From the NCBI GenBank assembly GCA_009667805.1, contig CM019063.1:351750942-351814941 (forward strand): 64,000 bases of DNA. The letters are read 5' to 3'. The DNA is from Leptobrachium leishanense. Its lineage: Eukaryota > Chordata > Amphibia > Anura > Megophryidae. The first letter of the stretch is position 1, and every line of letters starts with the position of its first letter. This document shows positions 48,015 to 59,646 of this stretch, one piece after another. Position numbers and translations under genes: made by a program. The notes below the pieces were generated by a model, which was given only the letters and a program-made list of their open reading frames with translations, was not told the origin of the DNA and made no database searches.

Positions 48015-49018
48015 TTTTTTTTTTGGTTTTTTTATAATTTAAAAAGTTTATTATTTTGAATAAAGGTCACTTATACATCAGCAGGCGGCCACGCAGGGCC
48101 AAAAGAACAGTTCCCGCAGGCTTCTCGGTTGTAGACGGGGGGGCCCACCTCTCCATCCGCAGAGGATCTCAGGATAGCTCCCGTGGTCGACCTCCCAGGA
48201 GGAATCCGAAATCGCCGCACCACAGAGGGCTGGGTGAGAGATCCAACGTGCAGCCGCTGCACGGTCAGCAAGGGAAGGTGCCCCCCCCCCGTGCCAAACC
48301 ATAACTGGCAAAACAGCCCCGCCAGGCCACTCCACCACCACACCTTTCTCTGGGGTCCTCCGCAGGAGTGTCGGTGTGCTCCAGCAAAATGTGTACCAGC
48401 TCATCCACATCGTGACAATCCGCCGCATCAGGAGCCACCTCACTGCTTCTGGCTGGCAAGCTCCTCGATCGCTCTGCATCCACCCGGTTAGCTCCCAGAA
48501 AATTCATCAGCCGCCGCCACATGCCACGTGTGAGCAAACTGTCCTCCCCCGGTAACTCGAGACAGGCCTCAAATACTGCCTCCATACTTCCAGCCGGGAG
48601 GGGGCGATGCTCCAAGCGACACCACCACACCTGCTCCTCCGATGTGTCTGCTCTGGGGGCAGAAGGCGTAGCCGGTGGACGGGCCCTCACCATCCACGTA
48701 GCCGTCAACCTTACACCATGCGTCGAGTCTCACCGCAGGAGGAACGAGGGATAAGCGCCACGAGCAGGCCTCAAAATGGCCACCAGCCGATCGAACCCAT
48801 CAGAAAAGGGCTTCAATCTCAGCTGTGCTCTGGAGGGAGAGGGGGGGGGGCAAAACAGGCTCCAGAGCAGGTCTCCTGGTGTCCAGCCGTGCAGGGACTC
48901 CCAATAGGGGTAAAATCAAGCAGGATTCCGGGCATAAATCTTCCTCTTCTGTTAAAGTGTCCGGAGCTCCATCTAAACACGCCTGCTCCCTCACACAGCT
49001 GGACACGCCCCTGAATAC
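48015..49018 (-). mobile_element. L1-family short insertion (possible half-L1) in L1 3'UTR
   Basis: TGTGTTTT flanks both sides (48007-48014 and 49019-49026). On the minus strand it ends in AATAAACTTTTTAAATT and a poly(A) run (T-run at 48011-48024). Just before that is TTTTGGCCCTGCGTGGCC, which is shared with the 3' part of the half-L1 elements at 21510-21530 and 55685-55705. Its GC-rich frames (for example 48265-48708) are not recognised; they may be a decayed ORF1. Confidence 0.6.
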
Positions 49019-49399
49019 TGTGTTTTATGATCGTGCGATTTCCTATTGTCATTTATTTTTTCTTGATAATAAACTTTAAAAAAAAATGAAAAAATAGCTG
49101 CTCAAGCCTTCCACTCGGTTGCCAAGATCACTCATCTCTCTAGAATGCAACATATAACAGCACATTAAAAACAATTAACAATTAAAAACACACAGAACAG
49201 TAGGAGAGAGGACCCTGCTTGAGAGGATATTGATCCAGGCTGCGATGGGTTCCCTGGAGATGATGCACACACAAAAGTTTTTCGGCAGGTGTGAAAAATA
49301 CTGTAAAGCAATAATGATTTAAAAAATAGAAGTGTTGTGCTGCCTCCAGCAGCAGCACAAAGTACAGTTACAGTAGTTTAAACTATCAGATTACAGGTA

Positions 49400-49520
49400 C
49401 TTATAAAGCGCCAAGTACCATAGAGCTGCGCAATGGGTGAGACAGAAGAACACATTTACAGAAACACACAGAACAGTAGGAGAGAGGACGCTGCTCGAGA
49501 GCTTACAATCTAATATCTGC
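49400..49520 (-). repeat. L2-type LINE 3' tail
   Basis: TTATAAAGCGCCAAGTACCA followed by GAGCTGCGCAATGGG and later GAGAGCTTACAATCTAATAT is the standard tail seen at 33184-33340. A duplicate of its central part lies at 49185-49240. Confidence 0.55.
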
Positions 49521-49574
49521 AAAAATAGAAGTGTTAATGGTTTATTCTTATTAAATAAAAAGTGTACTTGTTAA

Positions 49575-51195
49575 TTCATAAGTATTTTAGAAGGATACAT
49601 TGAGATTTCTCTCGTTTTCAAGTATGTCCTGGGTTCAAGAACATTGAAAATTTACAGTAGTCAAAGTAATAAATGCAAGATATTAGAAACAAAAATATAA
49701 AGATTAACACAGAAAATAAATATGTAGGAAATAGTCATGTTACATGTTTACAGGTACATTCCTTATTGAGGTATGTTAATAGGAAGCTCTTGAGTTACTT
49801 AAGACTTGGGGGGGAGATTTGGTGGTGTCTGGGAGGTTATTCCATAATTGAGGTGCTCTGTAGGAAAAGGAGGATCGAGCCACTTTCTTTTTCTATTGTG
49901 GTATTGCAAGTAAGGTGCGGGTCCTGGATCGGAGGTTATAGGATGAGGGAACTGCTGGGGGGGAAGCAGCCTATTCAGGTAGGGTAGTAGCTTCACAGAA
50001 AAGCTCATAAACACCAGGTTGGAAAGGTGAAGAGTGCGTCTAGATTCCAGCGACGGCCAGTTTAACTCTTTTAACATGTCACAATGGTGTGTCATGTAGT
50101 TACATTGTAGCACAAAGCGGCAGAATGAGTTATACAATGTAGTAAGTTTCTGAAGGTGTATTTGCGGGGCAACTGCCTACACTACATCACTGTATTCAGT
50201 AGCCGGCATAAGCATTTGTTGTACAATCTGCTTTAACTCGGGGCACAGGCAGAATTTGTTTCTGTACAGGACACCTAGTTTGGGGTAAAGTTTAGATGAG
50301 TTTTTCGATGTGAGGACCAAAGGATAGATTTTGGTCTAACCACATACCTATATATTTGAGAGAAGTGACTGGTCAGCGTGCCATTTAATTTTGTCCTGAC
50401 ACAAAGATGGTGAATTTGCAATTTATGTAGTTTAGGTGCTGTTCCAAAGAGCGTCGTTACAGTTTTGTCAGTATTTTAAAAAAGTTTGTTATCTGCAATT
50501 CACTTTTCAACCTCTAAATTGTTCTTACAGCACGGCCTCCTGCTGCGGGAGATTTGGTTTGCTGGTATAGATTACGGTGTCGTCTGTGTATATGTGTACA
50601 GTTGAGGCTTTGCAGACATTGGGCAGATCATTTAGGCTAGGGTCAAACGAAAACATTTTTACACGCGAACGTAAAAAAGTGCGTCCGAACGAATTGACGT
50701 ATTTTTTCACGGAATGCGCGAAAACGGTCATACGATGCGCATTTTTCGTGCGTGATTTCTTTCGGATCGTCAATAAAACTCTTTTTGCGTCTGGACGTTA
50801 TGTAGGCTGGACATTAGCAGGGTCTGACATCTCCAAATCACACAAACACACACACACACACAGCTATGCCGCTGCAGCGCACTCTGTACGTCCGTACTAG
50901 CGGTTCGGCGTTCTCGAAAAAATGCGTTCGTTTTCCACTTGCGTTGCGTGGCCGGACTTTCGTGCGACCGTACTTCGTATATTGGCTGTCATTGCCCGTC
51001 ATTTGCTGCTAGTGCGGCCGTAATTATGTGCGCCAGAACGCACGTTAAAAGTGCGCTGGTCTGACCCCAGCCTTATGAATATCGTGAATAGCAGGGGGCC
51101 GAGTATCGAGCCTTGGGGTACAAAGCGCATGACTGGGAGGGAGGAGCTGCCAGAAATTGACACACATTGCGATCGATCGGATACCTAGGATTGAA
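49575..51195 (-). pseudogene. Rex1/jockey-like LINE 3' half, interrupted by a MITE
   Basis: Read leftwards: VPQGSILGPLLFTIFI (51080-51130), a break by a MITE (50635-51072), then NDLPNVCKASTVHIYTDDT with the RT box YTDD (50565-50630), and a C-terminal frame (49799-50137) with LNWPSLESRRTLHLSNLV and further conserved-looking residues. The 3' end is TTTTCAAGTATGTCCTGGG-like sequence near 49590, which defines the tail seen at 3543 and 16855. The exact clade is uncertain. Confidence 0.7.
50635..51072. mobile_element. Harbinger-type MITE, 438 bp, TTA duplication
   Basis: The ends are GGCTAGGGTCAAACGAAAAC and CTGGTCTGACCCCAGCC, with TTA on both sides (50632-50634 and 51073-51075). It interrupts the LINE reverse transcriptase exactly between PLLFTIFI and NDLP. 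The interior is CpG-rich, with a (CA)n run near 50845. Confidence 0.8.
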
Positions 51196-54168
51196 ACCAG
51201 GTTTGTGTGCTTTTTTTTACAAAACGCAATTAAAAAAAACTGTATAAATCAAAGCATTAGTTAGCCGTTCAGCAAATATAGAACAAAAGACAAAGAAATG
51301 ATAAAAGGGAAAACAGATAGCAGAGTTAATATATGTGAAACCAGTGATAATAAAAAGGAAAGGAAGGGGAAGTAAAAGGGTGAGGGGCGATTTTGAAACA
51401 GCTTAACAACAGCAAAAAACTGGTGAAAGGTAACACCTTTCAGAGGGCTGAAAAGGGTTATGAGATCTGACGTGCTTCCGATAACCAATAGTACCATTTA
51501 GTGGAGTAGTCCGTATAGCGATCACGGAAGTTAGTCTTTCCACGTATAAATTCCACCTCATCCAACCAGATGGAGAGTGGGGGAGATATGTCCTGATTCC
51601 AGAACCTGGGTCTCGTGAGATGCGCAGCATGGAGTAGGCTTTGAATGATTTTTTGAAAGTCGAAATGCTAAAATGCGTGTGATTTAACAAATAAAATTCT
51701 GGCGTGTATGGCGGTGGGAGTTCTATCAATTTGCAAACATATTCATGAACGCGTTCCCAGAATGATTGCACCCGAGGACCTGACCACCAAATGATCTGCA
51801 TGAGGCGCCTTACATCTCCAGCACAGGCCCCCGCTCCCCCTGCGAAATAACGCAGTCTATCCGGAGTGCGGTACCACATGTACAATATTTTGTAATTAAC
51901 CTCTTGTATCCTAGTGGACGGAGTGCAGCAGTGAGCAAGAGTATATACCTTAGTTATACAAAGGGAGGTTTCCCATTTTGCCCAGAACTGTGTAGGAGGG
52001 GGAATGAAGGATTGCAATATGCCATAAAATAAAAAATAATCGAAATGCTGTGATGGAGGGGGACGACCCACGTCGAGCAATGGAAGCAAATGTGAGAGGT
52101 CTACAATACTGAGCTAGAGGAGCCAAAGCACCCAAGTAGGTAATAAAGGCGTGAAGGTGAAATTTCCCCAGGAAATCTAAAGGGCGAGTTTGACAGTCCA
52201 TCTTCTTCCACCCTGGCCGCTCCCGCTAAAACAAATGACATGGGAGTGGAGGAGGGGGGACTATCCACAGGTGCCGTAGGTGTAAGGAGCCTGGAGAACA
52301 CTGGCAGATGTTGTAACGGCATCAACGGGGACAGATATGGAGCTACCGGCAACATGGTCTGCAAGGAGCGCCATATTAAAAGTGTGGCCAGGGTTGTGGG
52401 AAGAGCAGTATGGAGAAGGCGTGCTAGATTTCGAGGTAACCATGGTAGCACAGCGAATGTGTCTCCAGCAAACCGTGTTTCAATTCCCACCCAAAATTTG
52501 GGAGAAGCAATTGTGCCCCAATCCACCAGTCTTTGCAGATGCGTTGAGCAATAATAATGCCAAATGTGTGGCATGGACATACCGCCCATAGAACATGGTG
52601 AGGTCAAAAGGTTAGGCTTAACTCGGGGCGCTTTACCATTCCACACAAACGTATGAAACATGGAGTTTAGCCGTTTGAAAAAAGCATGTGGCAGAGTAAT
52701 AGGGAGCGTTCGAAACAATTACAATATCCAGGGAAGGACAGACATTTTTATAGTGTTAATGTGTCCAAACCATGATGTTTGCGGAAGAGTCCACCTACGC
52801 AAATCAGTTTCTAGGGAGGCCAAAAGGGGTTGAAAATTTGCACGATACAGATCTGTAGTGTTCGGGGTTAAATAAATGCCAAGATATTTAAGTTGGCCCT
52901 GACACCACTTAAACGGGTAAGGATTGCAGGGCAAGTGCCATACCAGAGGGGATGAGGACAAGCAGTATTTCCAACTTACCCATATTCAGCTTTAAAAATT
53001 GCTCAGAATTCCATATTCAGGAAACATGCGTAACAAAATGGGCAAAGTGGCAGTAGGTGAGTGAATAAAGAATAATAAATAGTCCGCATATGCAGCTAAA
53101 CGGTGTTCCGTGTTGCCTGCCTGTAATCCAGCTATATTCGGTGCATCCCTAACTGCTTGCAAGAAAGGTTCAAGGGACAGTGCAAACAAAAGTGGAGAGA
53201 GGACAGCCCTGTCTGGTGCCATTGGAAATAAAAAAAAAGGAGTCAGACAAGACCCCATTAACATTGATGTGCGCAGAAGGGTGTGAATAAAGTGCCCGGA
53301 TCCAAAGAATCATATTCGCCCCCAACCCCATGTGTGACAGTACGGAATAAAAAAATCCCATCTAACCCTGTCAAACGCTTTGTCACAATCAGTGGACAGG
53401 AGTAAGAATAGCGCAGTGGTTAAACGCGGGGGAGCCATGTATCAGATTCACTGCCCGGACGGTGCTATCTTTTGCCTCCCTCCCTGAAATGAAACCTGTG
53501 ATACATATGCACCAAACCAGGAATGAAGGGTTTGAGTCTGATGGCCAGTACCTTAGCTAACAGCTTAACATCGTGGTTGAGTAATGATATAGGCCTATAA
53601 TTGATACAATGGTCTAAATCCTGACCAGGTTTGGGAATTAAAGTAACAGTAGCCGTAAGTGTGGCAGGATGCAAGCACTGGCCTTGAGTGACTCAATTGA
53701 AAGCGGACCACCAGTGTGGAGCTAGAGAGTCTAGGAGTTTTTTGTAATATAAAAGCGACAAACCATCATGGTCTGGTGCTTTACCCGAGCGGGTATCTTT
53801 GATAGCTAATCTAAGCTCCTCTTCGGTGATGGGGGTTTCAATAAGTTGTCTGTTCGTGTGCGATAGAGAGCGTTTAACATGCGTCTGTAAATATACCTCA
53901 ATCTTATGGGATAGGGTGGGTGCAGGTGGGTTCGACTCATCGAGATTGTACAGTGACTGAAAGGGAGTGCAGAACAAATCAAGCATAGCCGACGGCAGGG
54001 AGTGCCTCACTCCTGATCTGTCTGCAATTCTAGAAATGTATACGGAACTTCGCGTTTTGCGAAGGACTCTGTCTGGCCAGCAGCCTGCCACACTTGTTGC
54101 CGTGTTCGTAAAACAGATGTTTGTAATGTAAAAAAGATTTGAGCTTTAATATTTAAAAGTGAGTTCAA

Positions 54169-55783
54169 GAGGGGGGGGCGGAGCTAACTCAACGAGAAAA
54201 GACGCGTGTTGAGGAGCTCTCCGGCTGGAGTTTTTACTTTTGAGGTTTTGGACGCTTTCTTCTGAGTTTTGGGTTTTTTTGCAGGTAGGGGAGCATCTGT
54301 TACCTCTGCTCCCCTGCTTTTGATCCTTTCCGCTGACTTGGAGCCGATTTGAGGACTTTGCCGGACGCGGCCTGCTGCAACGACCTTATCGGGCGGTATC
54401 TTCCGTATCCTGGGATACCCGTGTGCTGATTCCAGCCCCTCTGCTCGTCGGATTATGGGCAAGAAAAATGGGAAGAAGTCCTTGCTGCCGGAGGGCCCAC
54501 GGCAGCGGGACATTCGTGAGGCAATGGGCGAGAATCAGCGTCGGCATCAAGGAGACCTACGGGAATGTCCGGCTGCTGAGGGAGGTTCCTCGGTTGATGA
54601 GGATTACTCTTGGTCGGAGAACACCTCAGCACCTTCAAGTCTCCCAGGAAGGTGGGTAAGGCAGCAGGGAAAGCTGACGGACATGGTGGTGTAAAAACTA
54701 CACAGGCACGCAGGCTTTCAGTGGCCTCGTGTGACTCCCCTGAACTCATCTGATCCCGGAACCAGCAGAGGCCTCCCACTTCATATGAAAGCTGATCAGT
54801 GTTTGTTTGAACAGATGTTAGGTGAGATGAGAGCGGTCTGGCGAGCTGACTTTGCCGACGTGAAGACGGAGCTGACGGTTGTCATGGGGAGGCTACTGGC
54901 TGCAGAGACGCAGGTGGAAGGAGTTGTGGCAACGCAGGCTCTTCTTAAGCCGCAGCTGGAGTCGTTGCAGGCGCAAGTGGCGCTGCTTACTGGTGCGGTG
55001 GAGATGGCGAAAGCCCGCCATCATCGGAAGAATGTCAGGATCAGAGGAATCCCAGAGAAGATTTCTATGGCTGGGTTGCTGCCATTCACCAACAGAATCG
55101 CTGCACGTGTCTTGGGGTCACGGCTGGGAGAGTCTGCCATTTTTGGCGCTGTCACTCGGCTGCGGAAGGTGGCTACTGCACCAGAGGATGCCCCGCACAA
55201 CGCGGTGGCGTTGGAGGAAGCTGATAAGCGCCGATTGCTGTCCTCTGTGACTCGTCTGACCCATTTGGTTACCTCTCCTGAGGAGGCATGGCAGGTACTG
55301 CGTTCACTGGGCCTCTCACCGACTCCGGCCATTGGGGGTCTTTTGCCTGCTGTCTCTGAACCGGGCTAGACTGGTAGGGGCTCTTATTTTATTGGGATCC
55401 TCTTCTCCGCTGTTCTGTATCCCTTCACTTCCCGCAGTAACTTTGGGGCTTTATTTTTACTTTTATGCCCTTCATTACTGAGAGTTGATTTTTTTTTTTA
55501 TTTACTTTCTCCCCCCCCTTCCTTATATGTTTGGAGTTATATTTGCCCTTTTTTGATGGACTGTCGGTGCTGATTCCAATTGTTTTCGCACCCCGGCTGG
55601 GGACAATGTATTTGACCATTTTGAGCCACTTTAAAAGGTTTTTCCTCTAAGAAACACCCCCCCCCCCATTTGTGTTGTGTTTTTTATGTCTATTTGGCCC
55701 TGCGAGGCCTACTTTGTTGCTCGGTTTATGACCTTTCATTTACATAACAAAAATCTTAAATACAAAAAAAAAAAAAAAAAGGG
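54169..55783 (+). mobile_element. ORF1-only L1/Tx1 derivative inside an L1 ORF2
   Basis: The 1.6-kb insertion is flanked by GAGTTCAA (54161-54168 and 55784-55791). It ends in a 17-A tail (55764-55780) preceded by TTTGGCCCTGCGAGGCC (55690-55706). It contains an ORF1 and nothing else, in the opposite orientation to the host LINE. It is clear evidence of retrotransposition of a half-L1. Confidence 0.87.
54455..55369 (+). pseudogene. L1/Tx1 ORF1-like RNA-binding protein, one stop
   Basis: The start MGKKNGKKSLLPEGPRQRDI is followed by a stop at 54692-54694 in the same frame as the main part (54731-55369). The main part has a coiled coil (FADVKTELTVVMGRLLAAET to LLTGAVEMA, about residues 35-88), then the RNA-binding motif NVRIRGIPEKIS (about residues 100-111) and an LPFTNRIAARVLG segment. 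It lacks part of the usual C-terminal domain. The single stop is the only clear lesion in the region read. Confidence 0.82.
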
Positions 55784-56525
55784 GAGTTCAAATCCAGCCT
55801 GAGGGCCGAGAGCCGCACATAATCGTCCTCAGGGCCCAAAGCTTTAGGAGAGGCTTCCAATGTGCGAATCTGGGCCAGTAGTTCCTCCTGCTGTGCCAAA
55901 CGTTCACTCTTAAGACGGACCCCTTGTTTAAGAAGATATCCCCGCACTGTAGCCTTGTATGCCTCCCACAATAGTGGTGGGGCTACATCAGGGACCGAAT
56001 TATCTATAAAATAGTGCGAGACTGCGTCTTTTAAGCCGGAGAGCATCACTGGGTCAGTCGATAGCGTTTCGTTCAGCCGCCAATGAGATGCCTTATGCCG
56101 GTATAAACAGGAGTAAATTTTCACATCCACCAGGCAGTGGTCAGACCACGTCTGTGGGCCGATCTTGGCTGACCGAAGGAGATGTGATTGTGCAAATGGG
56201 AGAAGGATAAGACCTATATGGGAGTGTGATATATGTAGAGAACTAGTGCGTGTAATCCTTATTAGTGGGGTTCAGCGCCCTCCAGCAATCCGTTAGGTTT
56301 GCGTCCAATAACGTCAGCCGGGTAGAGCGGATGACGGACAATGGAACACAGGTGGACCCGCGTGACGTATCGATTTTAGGATCTGATGGGAGGTTAAAAA
56401 TCACCCCCCACCACCAAAGTACCTTCCTGGAAAGCAGTGACTGCTGTCATGATGGCCTTAAATGCAATGTGCTGTCTACGGTTGGGAAGAAAGATGGATA
56501 CGAAGGTGTAAAGCTGTTCCCAATA

Positions 56526-58308
56526 GTAGGTTGTATAGAGTCCTCGCGCTTGCAAAAAAACGTCCAGAAGATGAGTAGTAATTCAAGCAATCTAGAAAAT
56601 ATATGTGACACACATTGCGCAGTATATCCTTATCACACCTTCATTGAAAAACGCTCAGTAGTCAACTTCTTGGAGAGCCACATAAAGCCGGCTCTAAACT
56701 GTAAAAGCATAGGATTTTGTGGATGGTAATCTCACCAACGCATCCCAAACACGTCAATCTCCAATGGTAACCCAGTCCATATGTTGGAATATTGGATGTC
56801 CCGGAATACACCACGAGTAGGACGTCAAAGAAATTTTAAATAATTTAATAGGGTACGACACTAACGCGTTTCGATCAACGGTCTTTGTCAAAGTGCATAA
56901 CGTTCATTTATATCCCAAAGAAGCCGGAAATAGTAGGCGGCATCATGCCAGAACCTCACTCCTCCGGTTTACTTCGGCACGCCCCACTTCCGGTCTCTCC
57001 GGATCCTGGTGATGACAAGTTTCCGGCGCTTAGACGAATGTGCACAATACCTTCGTCCAGTATACCCAAACTTCCGCCAATTCGAACCAGTGGACGCCAT
57101 TTTGGAAAAGGGGAAAAAAACATTCAGATGCGTCGCACCTCATTGGGGTCTCCATTTCGCTGGATGTTGGTGCGGCATATATCAGCACGATGTTAAATAA
57201 TAATAACAACCCTCATTACATAGAGATATTCCCTTTTAACCCAAAAAACAGTAGGCAATACCTCACACCATAGTTGTGTGTGTCACATAAAATATGCATG
57301 ATATCAACTTTGTAAAAAACAGAATAAAAATACATATAACCTTCAAAAATTATAAAAGAGTATTAATCTCCATATCGATATTTAGACCATCCGGTGTTAA
57401 ACATCCTATGTCAAATATCCATTTAGATTCCAATCGGTTCAGATTTCTTTCCACATCTCCCCCTCTCCAATGTTTATGAACTTGCTGAATGCCAGCAAAG
57501 CTAAGATCTCTAGGATTCCCATCATGATATTTGGCAAAGTGTGCTGAGATTATAAATATGTTCAGCCATATAAAAAAAAATGTTCAGTTTTTAATAGGGT
57601 TGCACCGATACCGATATCTGTGCCGATACCGGGTACTGCAGGAGTACTTGGTACTCGTGCAGTACCCCCAATATTTTTTTCCGATACCGGCATTCGGACA
57701 GGCCCTGCAGCTGCTCTCCTTACTTTGTTTATACTTACCTTCCTTTAGCGACGCCGGGAAAGTCGTCGCTCGCTCGCTCCTTGGAAGGACCCCAGCCGCT
57801 ACCAGGTGGGACCATGTGATCGCGGCTGGGGGCCTTCCAACGAGCGCACGCGCGGAAACTTTCCCGGTGTCGCTAAAGGAAGGTAAGTATAAACAAAGTG
57901 AGGAGAGCAGCTGCAGGGCCTGTCCGAAGTATCCATGAGCTGGGGGGGCAGTATCCATGAGCTGGGGGGCATATCTATGAGACCTGGGGGCTTTATATGA
58001 GGTCTGTTCTTATTGAAAAGTGGTCACATGACATAAAAGTATCGGTACTCGGTCTTAAGTGGTATCGGTGCATCTCTAGTTTTTAACATTCTAGTTGTGC
58101 GTCCAATGTACTGTAGTCCGCATGGACAACACAAAAGATAAATCATGTTGGAAAAATTACATGTGAAGAACGTCTTAATAGAAAATGATTTGTTGTTCGA
58201 GTGGGATTTGAAATCTACAGTGCACTTATTGCCCCCCTTTGGCTGTCCTACAACACTTACATACCCCACATCTGTGGAAGCACTGCTTCCTAAATTTAGA
58301 AAAGGAAA
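56526..58308 (-). pseudogene. PLE GIY-YIG domain, left palindrome arm
   Basis: The minus-strand frame 58024-58269 carries NMIYLLCCPCGLQYIGRTTR (GIY-YIG core as YLL...YIG). After the MITE, the domain continues towards 57300 in decayed form (AKYHDGNPRDLSF-type sequence is seen in the right arm). The end of the arm (56850-56900) has CGAAACGCGTTAGTGTC, a remnant of the hammerhead-like terminus. Confidence 0.75.
57596..58078. mobile_element. hAT MITE inside the PLE palindrome, perfect 8-bp duplication
   Basis: It starts TAGGGTTGCACCGATACC and ends GGTATCGGTGCATCTCTA. GTTTTTAA lies on both sides (57588-57595 and 58079-58086). It has its own internal palindrome (57696-57925). It is absent from the right arm, so it inserted after the palindrome formed. 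Confidence 0.9.
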
Positions 58309-58361
58309 GTCTCCTTAGTCAATATCATTTAATTTTTCGTCCCTCTATAGAGAACTCTAGG

Positions 58362-59646
58362 TTATCTTTTCTAAATTTAGGAAGAAGGGCTTCCACAGAT
58401 GTGGGGTATGTAAGTGTTGTAGGACAGCCAAAGGGGGTCAATAAGTGCACTGTAGATTTCAAATCCCACTCTAACAACAAATCATTTTCTATTAAGACGT
58501 TCTTCACGTGTAATTTTTCCAACATGATTTATCTTTTGTGGTGTCCATGCAGACTACAGTACATTGGACGCACAACTAGAATGTTAAAAACCAGTGTGGT
58601 TGAACATATTTATAATAGAAAATATGACAGTATCAGCACACTTTGCCAAATATCAGGATGGGAATCCTAGAGATCTTAGCTTTGCTGGCATTCAGCAACT
58701 TAATAAACATTGGAGAGGGGGAGATATGGAGAGAAATCTGAACCGATTGGAATCTAAATGGATATTTAATTTAGGATGTTTAACACCTGATGGTCTAAAT
58801 ATCGATGTGGAGATTAATACTCTTATAATTTTTGAAGGTTATATGTATTTTTATTCTGTTTGTTACAAAGTTGATATCATGCATATTTTATGTGACACAC
58901 ACAACTATGGTGTGAGGTATTGCATACTGTTTTTTGGGTTAAAAGGGAATATCTCTATATGTAATGAGGGTTGTTATTATTTAACATTGTGCTGGTATAT
59001 GCCGCACCAACATCAAGGAAATGGAGACCCCAATGAGGTGCGATGCATCTGAATATTTCCCCCCCCCTTTTCCAAAATGGCGTCCACTGGTTCGAATCAG
59101 CGGATGTTTGGGTATACTGGACGAAGATCTTGCGCACATTCGTCTAAGCGCCGGAAACTTGTCATCACCAGTACCGGAGAGACCGGAAGTGGGGCGTGCC
59201 GAAGTAAACCGGAGGAGTGAGGTTATGGCATGATGCCGCCTACTATTTCCGGCTTCTTTGGGATATAAATGAACGTTATGCACTGTATGTATGGATTATA
59301 TGCACTTTGACAAAGACTGTTGGCATTAGTGCCGTACTATTAAATTATTTAAAATTTCTTTGACGTCCTACTCGTGGTGTATTCCAGGACATCCAATATT
59401 CCAACATATGGACTGGGTTACCATTGGAGATTGACGTGTTTGGGATGCGTTGGTGAGATTACCATCCACAAAATCATATGCTTTTACAGTTTAGAGCCGG
59501 CTTTATGTGGGTTGACTACTGAGCGTTTTTCAATGAAGGTGTGATAAGGATATACTGCGCATTGTGTGTCCCATATTATATTTTCTAGATTGCTTGAACT
59601 CATCTTCTGGACGTTTTTTGCAAGCGCGAGGACTCTATACAACCTA
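58362..59646 (+). pseudogene. PLE GIY-YIG domain, right palindrome arm
   Basis: The frame 58239-58670 contains NMIYLLWCPCRLQYIGRTTR. The next frame (58594-59052) continues with SAHFAKYQDGNPRDLSFAGI, then NRLESKWIFNLGCL and a DGLNIDVEINTLI-like C-terminus. One frameshift near 58600-58670 separates them. The domain would be the PLE endonuclease. The W in place of C in the first motif and the frameshift show decay. Confidence 0.8.

Larger units (their letters stand above)
42875..49086 (+). mobile_element. L1/Tx1 LINE (ORF2 and 3' end) with three insertions
   Basis: ORF2 begins at ATG 42875 (SLNVKGLNSPHK, the usual endonuclease opening). The 3' end is an AATAAACTTT-A(9) tail at 49068-49086. Insertions at 44359-45758, 46835-47016 and 48015-49018 are each marked by target duplications or inverted ends. 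About 150 residues of the reverse transcriptase are missing around the first insertion. Confidence 0.85.
56526..59646. mobile_element. Inverted-repeat Penelope-like element (head-to-head dimer), 3.1 kb
   Basis: The left arm (56526-58308) and right arm (58362-59646) are near-identical inverted copies about 1.29 kb long, separated by a ~53-bp centre. The left arm also holds a hAT MITE (57596-58078). Each arm encodes the GIY-YIG end of a PLE, reading outward, followed by its 3' noncoding part. CAATA is present at both junctions (56521-56525 and 59647-59651). Removing the element with one CAATA restores the reading frame of the surrounding L1 endonuclease, which confirms the exact boundaries. The PLE 5' parts, including RT, are missing from both halves. 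Confidence 0.88.

Noticed and set aside
48265..48708. 147-residue acidic minus-strand frame as a novel gene
   Set aside because: It lies inside an insertion with a poly(A) tail and a target duplication and shares the 3' end of L1-type elements. I do not recognise the protein and cannot support a gene.
54879..55250. 123-residue frame rich in Arg, Trp and Cys
   Set aside because: It is an out-of-frame shadow of the L1 ORF1 at 54731-55369.
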